Assembly: GCF_038592985.1 (NCBI RefSeq) | Contig: NZ_CP151951.1 | Span: 3,587,001-3,651,000 of the forward strand | Length of the DNA: 64,000 nt | Source of the DNA: Paenibacillus sp. FSL R10-2782 | Lineage (GTDB): Bacteria; Bacillota; Bacilli; Paenibacillales; Paenibacillaceae | Direction: 5' to 3' | Part shown: one piece after another, positions 8,374 to 18,944 of the stretch | Layout: the number at the start of each line of letters is the position of its first letter | Numbering within the stretch: position 1 is the stretch's first letter | The notes under the pieces: model-generated | Database searches by the model: none | Told to the model about the DNA's origin: nothing | What the model saw: the letters and a program-made list of their open reading frames with translations, nothing else | Made by a program: the position numbers and the translations under genes

Positions 8374-9554
8374 ACCTCCTCCTCCTCTGCCTGGTCCCTT
8401 GCATCATCCTGTTCCACCAAGTCCAAAAATAGCTGCACCAACCCATCATCCGGCTGTGCGCCGCCCGTTTGCCGTTGATAAAAAGCCCGAAACAGCTCGT
8501 GAACCGGCAGCTCTGAGCGCTGGTGTTCCAGTTGTGCCGCCGCCATTTCAGGATACATCGGGCGGATGTGAATGATGCCTTCACGGCTTTTACGCAGCCT
8601 CTGAATATCTCCCAGCGACATCGCTTCCTCCAGCGTAATTTCCAGGTCAATAAAGGCGTCCGCATCCAGCCCTTCGTCCAGCCAGCGATACACCTCTTCC
8701 AGACCTCCCCGCGCCCGCCATTTCACTAAAGGCCGTCCACTCGTAATATACAGCTCCTCGACCTGTGCGGGCTTGTCTGCGACCACGTCAATGAGCGTGA
8801 CCGATTTGGCCTGCCCTGCTTCGGAAAAGCTATAAGCCAGCGGAGATCCGCTATAGCGCATCAGCCCGTCACCCTTCACATATTGGGGACGGTGCAAATG
8901 CCCCAAAGCCGTATATTGCGCCCCGATGCTTAGCGCAGCTGGGTCAACCGTATAGGCTCCCCCGACCTGAATCGGACGCTCCGAGTCTGATTCCAACCCG
9001 CCAAGCACATAAATATGGCTCATGGACAGATTAACGGTGTCAGGCCGAAACGCCGTACCGAGCTGTGCCATCAGCATCCCCACACGACGACTGTAAGCCT
9101 CTCGCAGCACCGTTTCGTCTCCATCCTCGGACAACAGCTCGTTCAGGCGGGACTCCGAAGGATAGGGCAAAGCTGCAATACACGCCATTTCTCCTGTACG
9201 CGGTGTATGAATCCGCACGGCTTCCCCGCGGGGCAGCCCCAGCAGCGTAATTCCGCGCTGACTCACCAGCGGTGTAACCGAGGATACCCGTTCCGGCTGA
9301 TCATGATTTCCCGCAATAACGACCAACGGTCTTCCTCCTGCCGTTAAACGGGCAGACGTTTCATAAAATAGCTGCTCGGCGGCGGCTGGAGGATTGACCG
9401 AGTCGTACACGTCTCCAGCCATCATAATCAGATCCGCCTGCTGATCGTCAGCCATTTTTTCCAATTCTTCCAAGAACGCCTCCTGCTCCTTCAAACGGCT
9501 GCGCCCTTCCAGCGTTCTACCCAAATGCCAATCTCCTGTATGCAAAATCCGCAT
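8370..9554 (-). CDS. sbcD: Nuclease SbcCD subunit D (Mre11-like)
   Basis: 394 residues, the metallophosphoesterase nuclease partner of SbcC. The metal-binding motifs are visible in order: GDWHLG near residue 7, GDVYDS near 47, GNHDQ near 82, and a later GHLHRPQ segment. Length is normal for the family. The ATG follows GAGGAGGAA. It starts 38 nt after addA and overlaps the next gene by 4 nt, so the end-resection helicase-nuclease AddAB and the hairpin nuclease SbcCD are encoded in one operon, as in B. subtilis. Confidence 0.97.
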   Translation of the reverse strand: MRILHTGDWHLGRTLEGRSRLKEQEAFLEELEKMADDQQADLIMMAGDVYDSVNPPAAAEQLFYETSARLTAGGRPLVVIAGNHDQPERVSSVTPLVSQRGITLLGLPRGEAVRIHTPRTGEMACIAALPYPSESRLNELLSEDGDETVLREAYSRRVGMLMAQLGTAFRPDTVNLSMSHIYVLGGLESDSERPIQVGGAYTVDPAALSIGAQYTALGHLHRPQYVKGDGLMRYSGSPLAYSFSEAGQAKSVTLIDVVADKPAQVEELYITSGRPLVKWRARGGLEEVYRWLDEGLDADAFIDLEITLEEAMSLGDIQRLRKSREGIIHIRPMYPEMAAAQLEHQRSELPVHELFRAFYQRQTGGAQPDDGLVQLFLDLVEQDDARDQAEEEEV

Positions 9555-9592
9555 GCTGTTCCTCCTCTCTATCTATTTCATCCATCAAATAA

Positions 9593-12500
9593 CTACAATC
9601 GCACACTTTCTCCAGCCTCCAGAAAATACAACCACTTCTCAGCAACCCTTTTACCTGTAATATCTTCGATCACATGTGCGTACAGCTCCAGTTGAAAACG
9701 ATATTGCTCCGTTAAATGAGACACCGTCCGATATTCGGATACCCGGTCTGTTTTGTAATCAAGCAATACCAACCCCTCCGGCCCTTCAAACAGGCAGTCA
9801 ATAATCCCGTTCATCAGCACTCTATCATCGTGGCCAGGCTCTGACGTCATGCTTTCCCGCTGTTGCCCGGCGGCTCCCGACTCTGTTTCCTGTGCTAACA
9901 GCATCGACGGCAAACTGCGGCTCCAAAAATCTGCGGCTCCGATCGTATAGGTGAAAGGAAGCTCACGCTGAACATGGGATGTCTCCAGCAATCTTCGACC
10001 CAGCTCGCTGGTGAAAAAGTGCAATATTTTATCCGTATCTAACGCCTCCGCCTGAACATCCAGCAACAAACGCTGGTTCAGCAGACGAGCCTTCGTTTCC
10101 TCAATCACCTCGGCGTTCATCACACCACCCAGCGGCAAATGCAGAAATAGCGTATGGTACACCGTTCCACGCTCCGTCGGCGTCAGTCGCCGATTGCCCA
10201 TAAATTTGGGTCTACGCAAGTGCAGTCGATTTCCCCCAGTCTGAGAATCTTCCATCTCCTCTGGTAACTCGGCTACTTGAAAAGAAGACAGACTTAGCCA
10301 ATCTTCCGATCCAGCTTCCTGCATCGTTAGCCATCTTTTCATTTCGGTGACCGATGTATTCGCCGCCGTCTTGCTTGCCCGTTTATACGGATAGGACCAG
10401 GAAAGCGCAGCGGCAATATCTGCATCAGCCCTTGTTGTCGTATCTGCCGGGCTATTGGATACGGAATCGGATGAGAGCCACCTTTTGTCGATCGGCTCAG
10501 CATTTTTCAACGCTACCGTCTTCTGCTGACGCTCTTCATTAGCAGTCTCTTCCCCAGGGTCCAAATTCAAACGAGAGCCGGAAAGAGTCTCCGAAGCTAT
10601 GATTCTAAATAGCCAATCTCCGCCCGGCATATATTCCAGCCTGTGATAGTACCCCTCCTGATCCCCTACCGCTTCCCTCAGTACAGCAGCAGAAGGATGT
10701 CGGATCAACGCAGGACCTACCCAGTCCAGATAACTGCGGCCTGCAGCCAGCATATAATCAGGTAAAACCGTTTCCGTATGCTCTTTGGCCCGTGCCCAAC
10801 CTGCTGCACGTGAAGTGAGATCCTTTACGGTTCCGGTCATAATAAGCTTCTCACGCGGACGCGTAAGCGCCACGTACAGCACCCGCATTTCCTCAGCCAA
10901 TAGCTCTAACTGGGAACGTCGACGGATCGCCAAATTAGGCAGTGTCGGGTAGCTGATCCGATTTTGTTCCTCCACATATTTGGGACCGAACCCCAGCTCC
11001 TTATGCATCAGAAACGGCGCATTCAGATCCTGCTGATTGAACATTTTAGCCGTTCCGGCGATGAACACGACAGGAAATTCAAGTCCTTTACTCTTGTGAA
11101 TCGTCATAATACGGACAGCCTGATCAGGTTCAGTACCGCCACTAGATGAACCCAAATCACCGCCTCGCTCTCGCAAACGGGAAATAAAGGTCAAAAACCG
11201 GAACAGACCCCGGTTAGAAGTAGAAGTCTCATACTGTCTCGCCCGGTCATACAGCGCCCGCAAATTACTCTGACGTTGAGAACCGCCGGGCAATCCACCT
11301 ACCCAATCCAGATACCCCGTCTCCTCCTGCAAACGCCAAATCAGTGCACTCAAGCTGCCTTGTCTTGCTTCTTGTCGCCATGCTTCCAAATCGCGCAAAA
11401 ACGAACGTAGTCGGGCAGGCAACGTATTTCCGCTATTCCTGTCATCCATATCAGATGCATCTGTCGAATCTCCTGCGAAAAGATCCCATTCCAGTATATC
11501 GCTGGACGTTCCATTTTCACTCTCCTGTGTAGGGTCAGCCTCAGCCGCTGCCAGCAGAGCGCCATAAAACAATCCGTCCGGCTTTTGCAGCCTGATTTGT
11601 GCCAGCTCATCCTCGGTCAAGCCTACAATCGGTGAACGAAGCACAGATGCCAGCGGGATGTCCTGCTGCGGATTATCAATAATGTGTAGCAGAGACAGCA
11701 TCACCTCAACTTCCGTTGCTTTGAAAAAGCCTGTTGTCTGCTCCCCAGATGCCGGAATGCCCTCAAGACGCAGCTCCTCTACAATCAGCGGTGCCCATAC
11801 GCTTGCCGAACGGAGCAAAATGACAATATCACCGAAGACTGCCGGACGCATCGCTTTTAACCCTCTGTCATAAATCAACAACGGTCGGCCTGTATCTCCC
11901 GTCAGCTCCTTAATCCGTTGAGCGATTGCGCGAGCTTCCAATTGTGCCGTTTCCAGCTCCGCAAGCTCAGCCATTTCGCCTTCCTGTAAAGCGGACTCAT
12001 CACCCATTTCGGACAGTTCCGAAGCCTCCGAAAGACCGCGTCCGCCTTTATCAACCAACAACAATTCAGGTGCATATGGGGATGTAGCATCCTTTTCCAT
12101 TTCCTTTTCTGTCTGCTCGGGATAAGAAGCACCATGCGCCAGCCATGCCCGTTCATCGTATTCAATTTCCGCTACATCCACGCTCATGATTTGCCGGAAC
12201 ACCAGATTGACTGCATCAACGACTTCCACCCGACTGCGGAAATTGCGTGCCAGATCAATTAAAAAGCCATCTTCCTGCTCCTGCATACCGTATCGCTGGT
12301 ATTTGTTCAAAAACAGACCCGGCTCCGCCAACCGAAACCGATAAATACTCTGCTTTACGTCCCCTACCATAAACCGGTTACCCGGTTCTTCACGGGATAC
12401 CAGTCTGACGATATCCTCCTGTACCGTATTCGTATCCTGGTACTCATCCAGCAGTACCTCGTCGAATTGCTCCTTGTATTCGAGCGCAGCGTCCGAAGGC

Positions 12501-13702
12501 AACAGTCTGTGCGGAGTAGAGTCGGGATGACGTAATATTTTCAGACAATAGTGCTCCAAATCCCCGAAATCCACCAGCCCTTTGGACTGCTTGTGCTTTT
12601 GAAATCGTTCCCCGAATGCAATTACGGTCTCCACCAGTTCCTCCATCAGAGGAGCCGCCCCATGCAGTTCCTCCAAATAGGCTTCCGCCCTCCTGCCGAA
12701 CAGGGAAGCCTTCATATCCGTAATCATTTTTTTGGCTGCCTCACGGAGCGCCTTGACCCGTTCCTGCAATGCAGGCTCGGTCTGATCCTTTTTGACTGGC
12801 TTGAGCTTGCCGAAGGCCGCTATTTGAAAGTGATCATATAGCGAGGCCCACGGCTGTGTCTCCAACGCCTGCAATAGTCCCTTCACCATCGCGGTATCCT
12901 CTTGCAGCGTCACTGCATAGGGTGCAGGGCCGCCGGGCTGCATAGCTGTCTCATAAGCCTGCTCCAGCAGGCTTGCTGCTCCGCGCAGCGAAAGTGCCGC
13001 ATCCACCAAAATGCTGCGAACCCAAGGAGTCTCTCCCAAAGCCGCCACATCCTGTACACAGAACGCTGCTGCCGTCTCCCTCAGCCAGTGCTCCGGCCAG
13101 GGATGACTTTGCGAAAAATCGTACAAGCGCTGAACAAGCACATACATCGCATCATCTGTACGCTCACCGCTAAACCAGTCCACCAGTCTGCGAAACGTGC
13201 TGCCTTCATCGTTAGCCTCATACTTTTCCTCAAACAGTTCTTCCAGCAGCTCCTGCCGCAGCAATTCCGTCTCATGCTCATTCATAATCCGAAAACCGGG
13301 ATCAAGGGGAATGGCCTGATAATGCCTGCGAATGACCTCCATACAAAAAGAGTGGAGCGTCGTAATCGACGCCCGATTCAGCAGCGATAGCTGGCGACGT
13401 ACATGCTCACTATCCGGCTCCTGTTCCAGCACACGTTCCAAGGCTTCGCGGATACGTTGGCGCATTTCGGCGGCGGCAGCCTTCGTAAAGGTCGCTACCA
13501 GCAGCCGATCCACGCTGAAACCGAGCCGGGGCTCGGCGATTTTACGAATAATGCGCTCTACGAGCACCGCTGTTTTACCAGACCCCGCCGCTGCCGCTAC
13601 CAGCATGTTGTTGCCGGATTCGGAAATCGCACGCCACTGGTCATCACTCCACATACTGCCTTCCGGCTTTGGTGTTCCGTTAGTGCTTGGTGTGCTTATC
13701 AT
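9593..13702 (-). CDS. addA: Helicase-exonuclease AddAB, subunit AddA
   Basis: 1369 residues, the UvrD-like helicase plus nuclease subunit of AddAB, which resects double-strand breaks for RecA loading. Walker A AAAAGSGKT is at about 36-44 and Walker B appears as DEYQDTN. The C-terminal RecB-type nuclease domain has GIID followed by DYKTD. The start is ATG 13702: it sits in a TAATG overlap with the addB stop and follows AGGAGG. The frame is open 25 codons further, inside addB, but without a ribosome binding site. An acidic Met/Glu-rich insert (EQTEKEMEKD and beyond) separates the helicase lobes. Confidence 0.97.
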   Translation of the reverse strand: MISTPSTNGTPKPEGSMWSDDQWRAISESGNNMLVAAAAGSGKTAVLVERIIRKIAEPRLGFSVDRLLVATFTKAAAAEMRQRIREALERVLEQEPDSEHVRRQLSLLNRASITTLHSFCMEVIRRHYQAIPLDPGFRIMNEHETELLRQELLEELFEEKYEANDEGSTFRRLVDWFSGERTDDAMYVLVQRLYDFSQSHPWPEHWLRETAAAFCVQDVAALGETPWVRSILVDAALSLRGAASLLEQAYETAMQPGGPAPYAVTLQEDTAMVKGLLQALETQPWASLYDHFQIAAFGKLKPVKKDQTEPALQERVKALREAAKKMITDMKASLFGRRAEAYLEELHGAAPLMEELVETVIAFGERFQKHKQSKGLVDFGDLEHYCLKILRHPDSTPHRLLPSDAALEYKEQFDEVLLDEYQDTNTVQEDIVRLVSREEPGNRFMVGDVKQSIYRFRLAEPGLFLNKYQRYGMQEQEDGFLIDLARNFRSRVEVVDAVNLVFRQIMSVDVAEIEYDERAWLAHGASYPEQTEKEMEKDATSPYAPELLLVDKGGRGLSEASELSEMGDESALQEGEMAELAELETAQLEARAIAQRIKELTGDTGRPLLIYDRGLKAMRPAVFGDIVILLRSASVWAPLIVEELRLEGIPASGEQTTGFFKATEVEVMLSLLHIIDNPQQDIPLASVLRSPIVGLTEDELAQIRLQKPDGLFYGALLAAAEADPTQESENGTSSDILEWDLFAGDSTDASDMDDRNSGNTLPARLRSFLRDLEAWRQEARQGSLSALIWRLQEETGYLDWVGGLPGGSQRQSNLRALYDRARQYETSTSNRGLFRFLTFISRLRERGGDLGSSSGGTEPDQAVRIMTIHKSKGLEFPVVFIAGTAKMFNQQDLNAPFLMHKELGFGPKYVEEQNRISYPTLPNLAIRRRSQLELLAEEMRVLYVALTRPREKLIMTGTVKDLTSRAAGWARAKEHTETVLPDYMLAAGRSYLDWVGPALIRHPSAAVLREAVGDQEGYYHRLEYMPGGDWLFRIIASETLSGSRLNLDPGEETANEERQQKTVALKNAEPIDKRWLSSDSVSNSPADTTTRADADIAAALSWSYPYKRASKTAANTSVTEMKRWLTMQEAGSEDWLSLSSFQVAELPEEMEDSQTGGNRLHLRRPKFMGNRRLTPTERGTVYHTLFLHLPLGGVMNAEVIEETKARLLNQRLLLDVQAEALDTDKILHFFTSELGRRLLETSHVQRELPFTYTIGAADFWSRSLPSMLLAQETESGAAGQQRESMTSEPGHDDRVLMNGIIDCLFEGPEGLVLLDYKTDRVSEYRTVSHLTEQYRFQLELYAHVIEDITGKRVAEKWLYFLEAGESVRL

Positions 13703-16700
13703 TAGTCCATTCCTCCTTTCCCTTCCTGTGTAGACCCAAGCAAATCCCAGATCTGATCCTTGCCGGGTTTTCCCCATTGGTTGTAGCCGCTGCCCTCCAG
13801 ACTGTCGTCAAATTGACAAACAGGTTTGAAAGCACAGAAGGTACATGCCGTCTCTTGCTGGATACGATAAGGTTCAATCGCCACATCGCCCTCTGTCATG
13901 CGCGTCCCAATCGTTCGGATATTATCGCGTACCGAAGCCAGCAGGCTATCCCACTGTTCCGGCGAAGCGACAGACGCACTGCTGTAAAAGCTACCGTCCG
14001 CCTTTACCGCAACTGGCAAAATGGAGGAATACCCCTTGTCCAGTGCCGTGTCCATTTGACCAACCACATTCCGATCAGCAAGCAATAGTCCTTTCATCTT
14101 GAAGCGTTTCAAAAGCTCCTGACGGGCCTGTTCCGCACTAAGACCATTTGGCGACTGCAACATCGGATTGTGGACGTGAAAATACAGCGTACCCGCCGGG
14201 TAAGCCGTCTCACCCAACCATTCCTCCGCCGCATTCAGCAGAACGTCCAGGTACGTGAGCATTTGCAAGGACAAGCCATAGTACACCTCATGCAGCTTGA
14301 GATCCTTTTGGCTGGATTTGTAATCAATGACGCGTAAAAGCAAGCCTTGTTCTCCCTCTGCCACATCCACGCGGTCAATTCGTCCGACGATTTCCATCAC
14401 CACACCATTGTCCAATCGAAAGGTCAGAGGAGGAAGCTTTTCTCCCGGCCCAAAACCCAGTTCCAGCTCCAGTGGCTCAAAGCTGCCTCTACGCGCATGT
14501 TCTCCCAAAATCAGCGAAGCCCGACTTACAATGTCTTTCAGCTTGCGCAAAATGTACCCGTACCGCTTGGAGCTCATTAAAATCTCCCCTTGCAGACGAG
14601 GGGCCAAACGCTCCACTGTCGATTCCGCCTCTTGTTGGCATTCCTCTGTACTGAGACTGCCCCAGCTCACGTTGCGTTTACGCAAATTCATCGCCATCTC
14701 TCCGAGCGCCGCATGGAACAGCTGCCCGATATCCGGTGCCTTCAGCCGATACATTTGGCGCTCCTTCAAGCGAAGACCGTGAGAAGCAAAATGCGAAAAC
14801 GGACAAGCGACAAAACGTTCCATACGAGATACGCTGGTACGCAGCTTGCTGCCGTACAGACGGCGACTCGTTTCCTTCCGCATTTCGGCATGATTTTCGT
14901 AAAAAAGTGAGGTCAGCAACTGACTCAGCTTGTCCTTTTCACGCCCCTGCTGGCACGCATACCAGTTGTACACCTCCCACCAGGGAGATAAAATCTCTCC
15001 ACCATGCCGCCATTGTCGGAATTGCGCGATCAGCTGCGGCAATGCCTCGGACGGATGGGAAGCATACTCCCATTGCGTCGCCCATAGGTCCCCAGGCAAA
15101 GGATAGGTAGCTAACGGATGCTCTTCCAGAGCAGGGAACAGTTGACGGACATGGCGTACCAACTCTGACGGGAGCAACGACTTACCCTCTTCGTCGGTTA
15201 CGGCGTAGCTCATCCACAGACTGCTTCCGGCTGATGTGAGCGCCGTATACGCAAGAAAACGTTCATCCAGCAGACGTCTTGTCATATTCGGTGCCAGCTC
15301 CACTCCCCGTTCATTCAGGGCGGTGCGTTCCTGCTCATTCAGCACGCCGTCCTCATGAAATACAGCCGGCATCACACCTTCGTTCATACCCAGTACAAAG
15401 GCATGTTGAATACCAGCTACACGAGTACGGTCTGTGTTTCCGACCAGTACCTGATCCAGAGCTGGCGGAACAAGACCCATACGGTACTCTATCAGCCCCG
15501 TCTCCAGAACACCGGCAAACAAGGAAGTGTCCAGCTTCTCATCACCCATCATTTCGACGATCTGATCCAACAGCTCAAGCACCGCATCCCATACCTGACG
15601 ATGCTCCTTGGCCTGTTCGGGATTTCCCGCTTTCTCGGCCTGATGGATCAAGTCATCCAGCTTATGCCCAATTTCCGCATCCTCCAGCAACAAGTACACC
15701 GCTTCACACTTCTCAAGTGCAGTCCGAGCCTTACCCAGACGTTTCTCAAACGCACGCAAAGGCGTCACAATCACATCACGGCACAGCTCCATTAGATCCA
15801 GCGTTTCGTCCCGTTGACGATTTCGCTCCTGTTCCTCCAGCTCCAGCGAAAGGCTAGGTACAGCCTGCCAAGGACGTCCATCTGTCCAGCGGCTGCCCTG
15901 TATCCCACAGGCCAATGCATAGTTTTCCAGACGGTCCATATCCTCGCGGCTGACCCGTTCATCCTGCGGTAATAGAAGATCCGTTTTGACCGCACGAAAT
16001 ACATCCTCGTACCGCCAACGCCGCTGGACGATATCCAGCGAAGCCCGAATCATTTCCACCAATGGATGATGCAATACGCTTCTGCGCTGATCCAGAAATA
16101 CCGGAACCTCATATTGTTTGAATATCGGCTCCACCCACGGCTCATAATCCTCAATATGGCGTACGAACAGAGCCATTTCCCGATAACGTGCTCCCTCATC
16201 TCGGGCGAGGCGGCGCATTTCGCGCACTGCCCCCTCAAGCTCGACACGTCGGTTCGCTGCGGCATACAGTTTGATTTCTTCTGGCTGCTTATCTCTCCAT
16301 TGCTCCCGCATCTGTTGCTGCAGCATGGGTCGTTCCTGGTTCCGATATCCCCCACGTCGTTCAAACTGCGCCTCCAGATACGCCAACGCAGGACGGTTCT
16401 TAAATCTCGGAAGCGGATCAGGGCGCAGCAGTTGTGTCTGCGTCTCCATCATCAGCTCGTCCGCCATCCCTTTAAGCTTTATATAGGTAGCCGCCGAAGG
16501 ATGAAACAAATCCAGCTCATGCGGAAGCTGTCCACTCTCGTAGCTACGATTGCAGGTCAGTGCGACCGTCAACGAAGAAGCGTGCAGCATAAGCTGCTCC
16601 ACCACCTTGTATTCATGCGGCGTAAATCTGCGGTAGCCATCCATCCAAATATCGGCTCCACGTACAATGGAAGATTCGGCAATCTGCTCCGCCAGCATAC

Positions 16701-17265
16701 GCAGGGTATCCTCGCCGTCAATATATTGAAGCGTCAGCTCTCTTTCAAAATCCTCATAAATCAGACTGATGTCCTTGAGCTTGCCACGTAAAATCGGAGT
16801 CGATTCCCCCGCAGCATTCATTCGCTCCAGTTGCTCCGGTACAGACCGAGTGTCATTCCCGTATTGCTTCAGCTCTGTAAACAGCGTATTTAACCGATCC
16901 ACAAAGCCCAACTGGTCTCCCGAATCCTTAAATAAACTCAGCTCATCCTTGCGACGACGAATAATTTTATATAAAAGCATCTTCTTGCCTTCCTCCGTCA
17001 CAGGTACCAGCGCCGAACCCCCGGTTTCCTGCATGACTAAATAGGCAAGACGATGAAATCCCATGACCTGGGCGCGCACCGTCCCCTGAATACCGTTTCC
17101 GGTTTCTGTAAGCAGCGCATGCTCGGAAGCAAATGACGATTGCTCCGGCACAAGCAGCAGCATAGGCTTACCTAGCGGTTCCTCGCGTAGCATAGCCGTC
17201 ATTTCACGACGGATTAACGTGCTTTTGCCGCTGCCTGAGCGGCCAATTAACAAACGGACCGACAT
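13702..17265 (-). CDS. addB: Helicase-exonuclease AddAB, subunit AddB
   Basis: 1187 residues, the second AddAB subunit, a helicase-like scaffold with its own nuclease domain. A Walker A motif GRSGSGKS is at 8-15. The C-terminal nuclease shows VIDYKSSQ, and the Fe-S cluster cysteines typical of AddB are present: one in CPFSHFA and a late group CTFCAFKPVC. It is the first gene of addB-addA-sbcD-sbcC and starts at ATG 17265 behind GGAGG. A candidate LexA site lies about 70 nt upstream. Confidence 0.97.
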   Translation of the reverse strand: MSVRLLIGRSGSGKSTLIRREMTAMLREEPLGKPMLLLVPEQSSFASEHALLTETGNGIQGTVRAQVMGFHRLAYLVMQETGGSALVPVTEEGKKMLLYKIIRRRKDELSLFKDSGDQLGFVDRLNTLFTELKQYGNDTRSVPEQLERMNAAGESTPILRGKLKDISLIYEDFERELTLQYIDGEDTLRMLAEQIAESSIVRGADIWMDGYRRFTPHEYKVVEQLMLHASSLTVALTCNRSYESGQLPHELDLFHPSAATYIKLKGMADELMMETQTQLLRPDPLPRFKNRPALAYLEAQFERRGGYRNQERPMLQQQMREQWRDKQPEEIKLYAAANRRVELEGAVREMRRLARDEGARYREMALFVRHIEDYEPWVEPIFKQYEVPVFLDQRRSVLHHPLVEMIRASLDIVQRRWRYEDVFRAVKTDLLLPQDERVSREDMDRLENYALACGIQGSRWTDGRPWQAVPSLSLELEEQERNRQRDETLDLMELCRDVIVTPLRAFEKRLGKARTALEKCEAVYLLLEDAEIGHKLDDLIHQAEKAGNPEQAKEHRQVWDAVLELLDQIVEMMGDEKLDTSLFAGVLETGLIEYRMGLVPPALDQVLVGNTDRTRVAGIQHAFVLGMNEGVMPAVFHEDGVLNEQERTALNERGVELAPNMTRRLLDERFLAYTALTSAGSSLWMSYAVTDEEGKSLLPSELVRHVRQLFPALEEHPLATYPLPGDLWATQWEYASHPSEALPQLIAQFRQWRHGGEILSPWWEVYNWYACQQGREKDKLSQLLTSLFYENHAEMRKETSRRLYGSKLRTSVSRMERFVACPFSHFASHGLRLKERQMYRLKAPDIGQLFHAALGEMAMNLRKRNVSWGSLSTEECQQEAESTVERLAPRLQGEILMSSKRYGYILRKLKDIVSRASLILGEHARRGSFEPLELELGFGPGEKLPPLTFRLDNGVVMEIVGRIDRVDVAEGEQGLLLRVIDYKSSQKDLKLHEVYYGLSLQMLTYLDVLLNAAEEWLGETAYPAGTLYFHVHNPMLQSPNGLSAEQARQELLKRFKMKGLLLADRNVVGQMDTALDKGYSSILPVAVKADGSFYSSASVASPEQWDSLLASVRDNIRTIGTRMTEGDVAIEPYRIQQETACTFCAFKPVCQFDDSLEGSGYNQWGKPGKDQIWDLLGSTQEGKGGMD

Positions 17266-17331
17266 GATGCGGCCTCCTTTCCAACGAACAACAATCTACT
17301 AAACAGTATAGCATATGAGGCAAGAGAGAAA

Positions 17332-17345
17332 AGAACGTACGTTTG
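17332..17345. promoter_or_regulatory. Candidate LexA (SOS) box upstream of addB
   Basis: AGAACGTACGTTTG matches the Bacillus LexA consensus CGAAC-N4-GTTCG at 8 of 10 fixed positions and sits upstream of addB, near a possible -10 (TATACT on the minus strand, at about 17310-17305). Two mismatches and the lack of an obvious -35 keep this tentative. Confidence 0.35.
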
Positions 17346-17372
17346 CCATCTTGTAGCATTTAATCCTCCCTC

Positions 17373-17426
17373 AAAAAACAAACAGTCCCGCAGGTTGGCT
17401 TGGTGCATGCCTTCTCTACAGGACTG
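17373..17426 (-). terminator. Terminator of the rlmI-like gene
   Basis: An 11-bp stem (17426-17416 with 17393-17383, two G-U wobbles) has a 22-nt loop and is followed on the minus strand by TTTGTTTTTT. It separates the rlmI-like gene from the addB operon. Confidence 0.8.
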
Positions 17427-17495
17427 ATTTATTGGTAAAACGAGCCTAATCTACTTATTCGGCTACCTAAAAAGTCGTTTGGCTGTGTATGAATT

Positions 17496-18872
17496 CTACA
17501 ATTGTGCCTGGCTACGCACCTCAAAAATGGCGAATTTCAAATAATGGCCTTCCTCTACACCCAGAATCTGAGGATGATCCTTGCCAGCCGCTCTCCAATC
17601 CACCAGACGGAGGATTTTTCCGGCATCTGCCGCCGCTTCCTTAATCGTGTCCAGAAATAGCTCCGGCCGCATATGGAACGAGCAGCTCGCAGTCACTAAA
17701 TAGCCGCCCTCATTGACCAGCTTCATCCCGTGCAGATTAATATCCTTATATCCACGGGTAGCCCCTTTGACCGCATTCTTTGTTTTCGCAAAGGCTGGTG
17801 GATCAAGAATAACTACATCAAAGGTACGTCCGCCCCCTGCTGTTAGCGGCTTCGAGGTATCTCCTTTTCCCCCGGCCCGCGCGGTACGTTCCTCTACGCC
17901 TTTAACCTGATTGCGCAAATATTGAAAAGCATCGTCCACGACAAACTCGACGCGTTCCTCAAAGCCGTTCAGCTTGACATTATCCCGTGCGCTTTCAATC
18001 GCGTGCTCAGAAATATCAAGACAGGTTACTTTTTTCGCACCGTATTTGCAGGCATTGAGCGTAAAGCTTCCCGTATGTGAAAAGCACTCCAGCACGGTTG
18101 CACCATCCCAGAATGGGAACTCCACAACCTTACCGCTTTTGTTCACAGGCTTCATGACCGCTGTGCCAGCGTTACCCTGCTCTGCTACTTCCTGTAGCGT
18201 AATTCCGCTGCGTCCTCCCCAGCCCGTCATCAGTGGAGCAATCGCCGCACGATTCTCACGCTGGTCGAAGAAATAGCCTGTCTTCTGACCCTCTACAATA
18301 TCGACCTTGATACGCAAGCCATTTTCCGTTACCACGACATGACGCGGGCAGTCGCCATATAAAGGCCCTTTGACCTGTTCCAGTCCTTCCAACTCACGGA
18401 TGGATACATCGCTGCGCTCATAAATACCAACAGGGCCAATCACTTCAACAAGTGCATCTCTGATTTCTTCCCTGCGACGATCCATACCGAGCGTTAATAA
18501 TTGTACGACTAACACGTCGCCAAAACGGTCTACAATCAGCCCGGGTAAAAAATCTGCCTCGCCGTATACCAGCCGATACGCGTCTCCCCCGGTCACAAAA
18601 CGTTCACGGTGCTCCAGACAATCGCGGAACCGTTTGGCAAAAAAGCTTTGATCCATCACTTCCAGTGGCTCGTAGGACATCACACGCACCGTAATTTGTG
18701 AGGCCGGATTATAGTAACCCGTTGCCAAATAACGCCCCTGATGGTTGACGATACTGACCAGATCACCCGCCTCCGGCTCACCCTCCACCTTGGCTATTTC
18801 ATTTTTAAACACCCAGGGGTGCGCATGCTCCAGCCTTTTTTTACGGCTGCGTTCCAATATTACTGAAGGCAA
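17496..18872 (-). CDS. RlmI/YwbD-type 23S rRNA (cytosine-C5) methyltransferase
   Basis: 458 residues: an N-terminal PUA-like domain (HAHPWVFKNEIAKVEGEPEA), a central RNA-binding part and a C-terminal Rossmann methyltransferase. The SAM-binding loop region is ECFSHTGSFTLNA and the catalytic motif is VVILDPPAF, both standard for RlmI-like enzymes that modify a 23S rRNA cytosine. It is about 60 residues longer than E. coli RlmI because of a glycine/lysine-rich insert in the methyltransferase part (VEERTARAGGKGDTSKPLTA). The start is TTG 18872, with GGGAG about 9 nt upstream. It is monocistronic with its own terminator and a structured repeat in its upstream region. The target nucleotide is inferred from the family. 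Confidence 0.88.
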   Translation of the reverse strand: MPSVILERSRKKRLEHAHPWVFKNEIAKVEGEPEAGDLVSIVNHQGRYLATGYYNPASQITVRVMSYEPLEVMDQSFFAKRFRDCLEHRERFVTGGDAYRLVYGEADFLPGLIVDRFGDVLVVQLLTLGMDRRREEIRDALVEVIGPVGIYERSDVSIRELEGLEQVKGPLYGDCPRHVVVTENGLRIKVDIVEGQKTGYFFDQRENRAAIAPLMTGWGGRSGITLQEVAEQGNAGTAVMKPVNKSGKVVEFPFWDGATVLECFSHTGSFTLNACKYGAKKVTCLDISEHAIESARDNVKLNGFEERVEFVVDDAFQYLRNQVKGVEERTARAGGKGDTSKPLTAGGGRTFDVVILDPPAFAKTKNAVKGATRGYKDINLHGMKLVNEGGYLVTASCSFHMRPELFLDTIKEAAADAGKILRLVDWRAAGKDHPQILGVEEGHYLKFAIFEVRSQAQL

Positions 18873-18944
18873 AGTCCTTCACTCCCATTCTTGGATTACT
18901 CAAAGTCCTTAAAAGTGTAGTGTTCGATGGGGGCGCGGCTCCGC

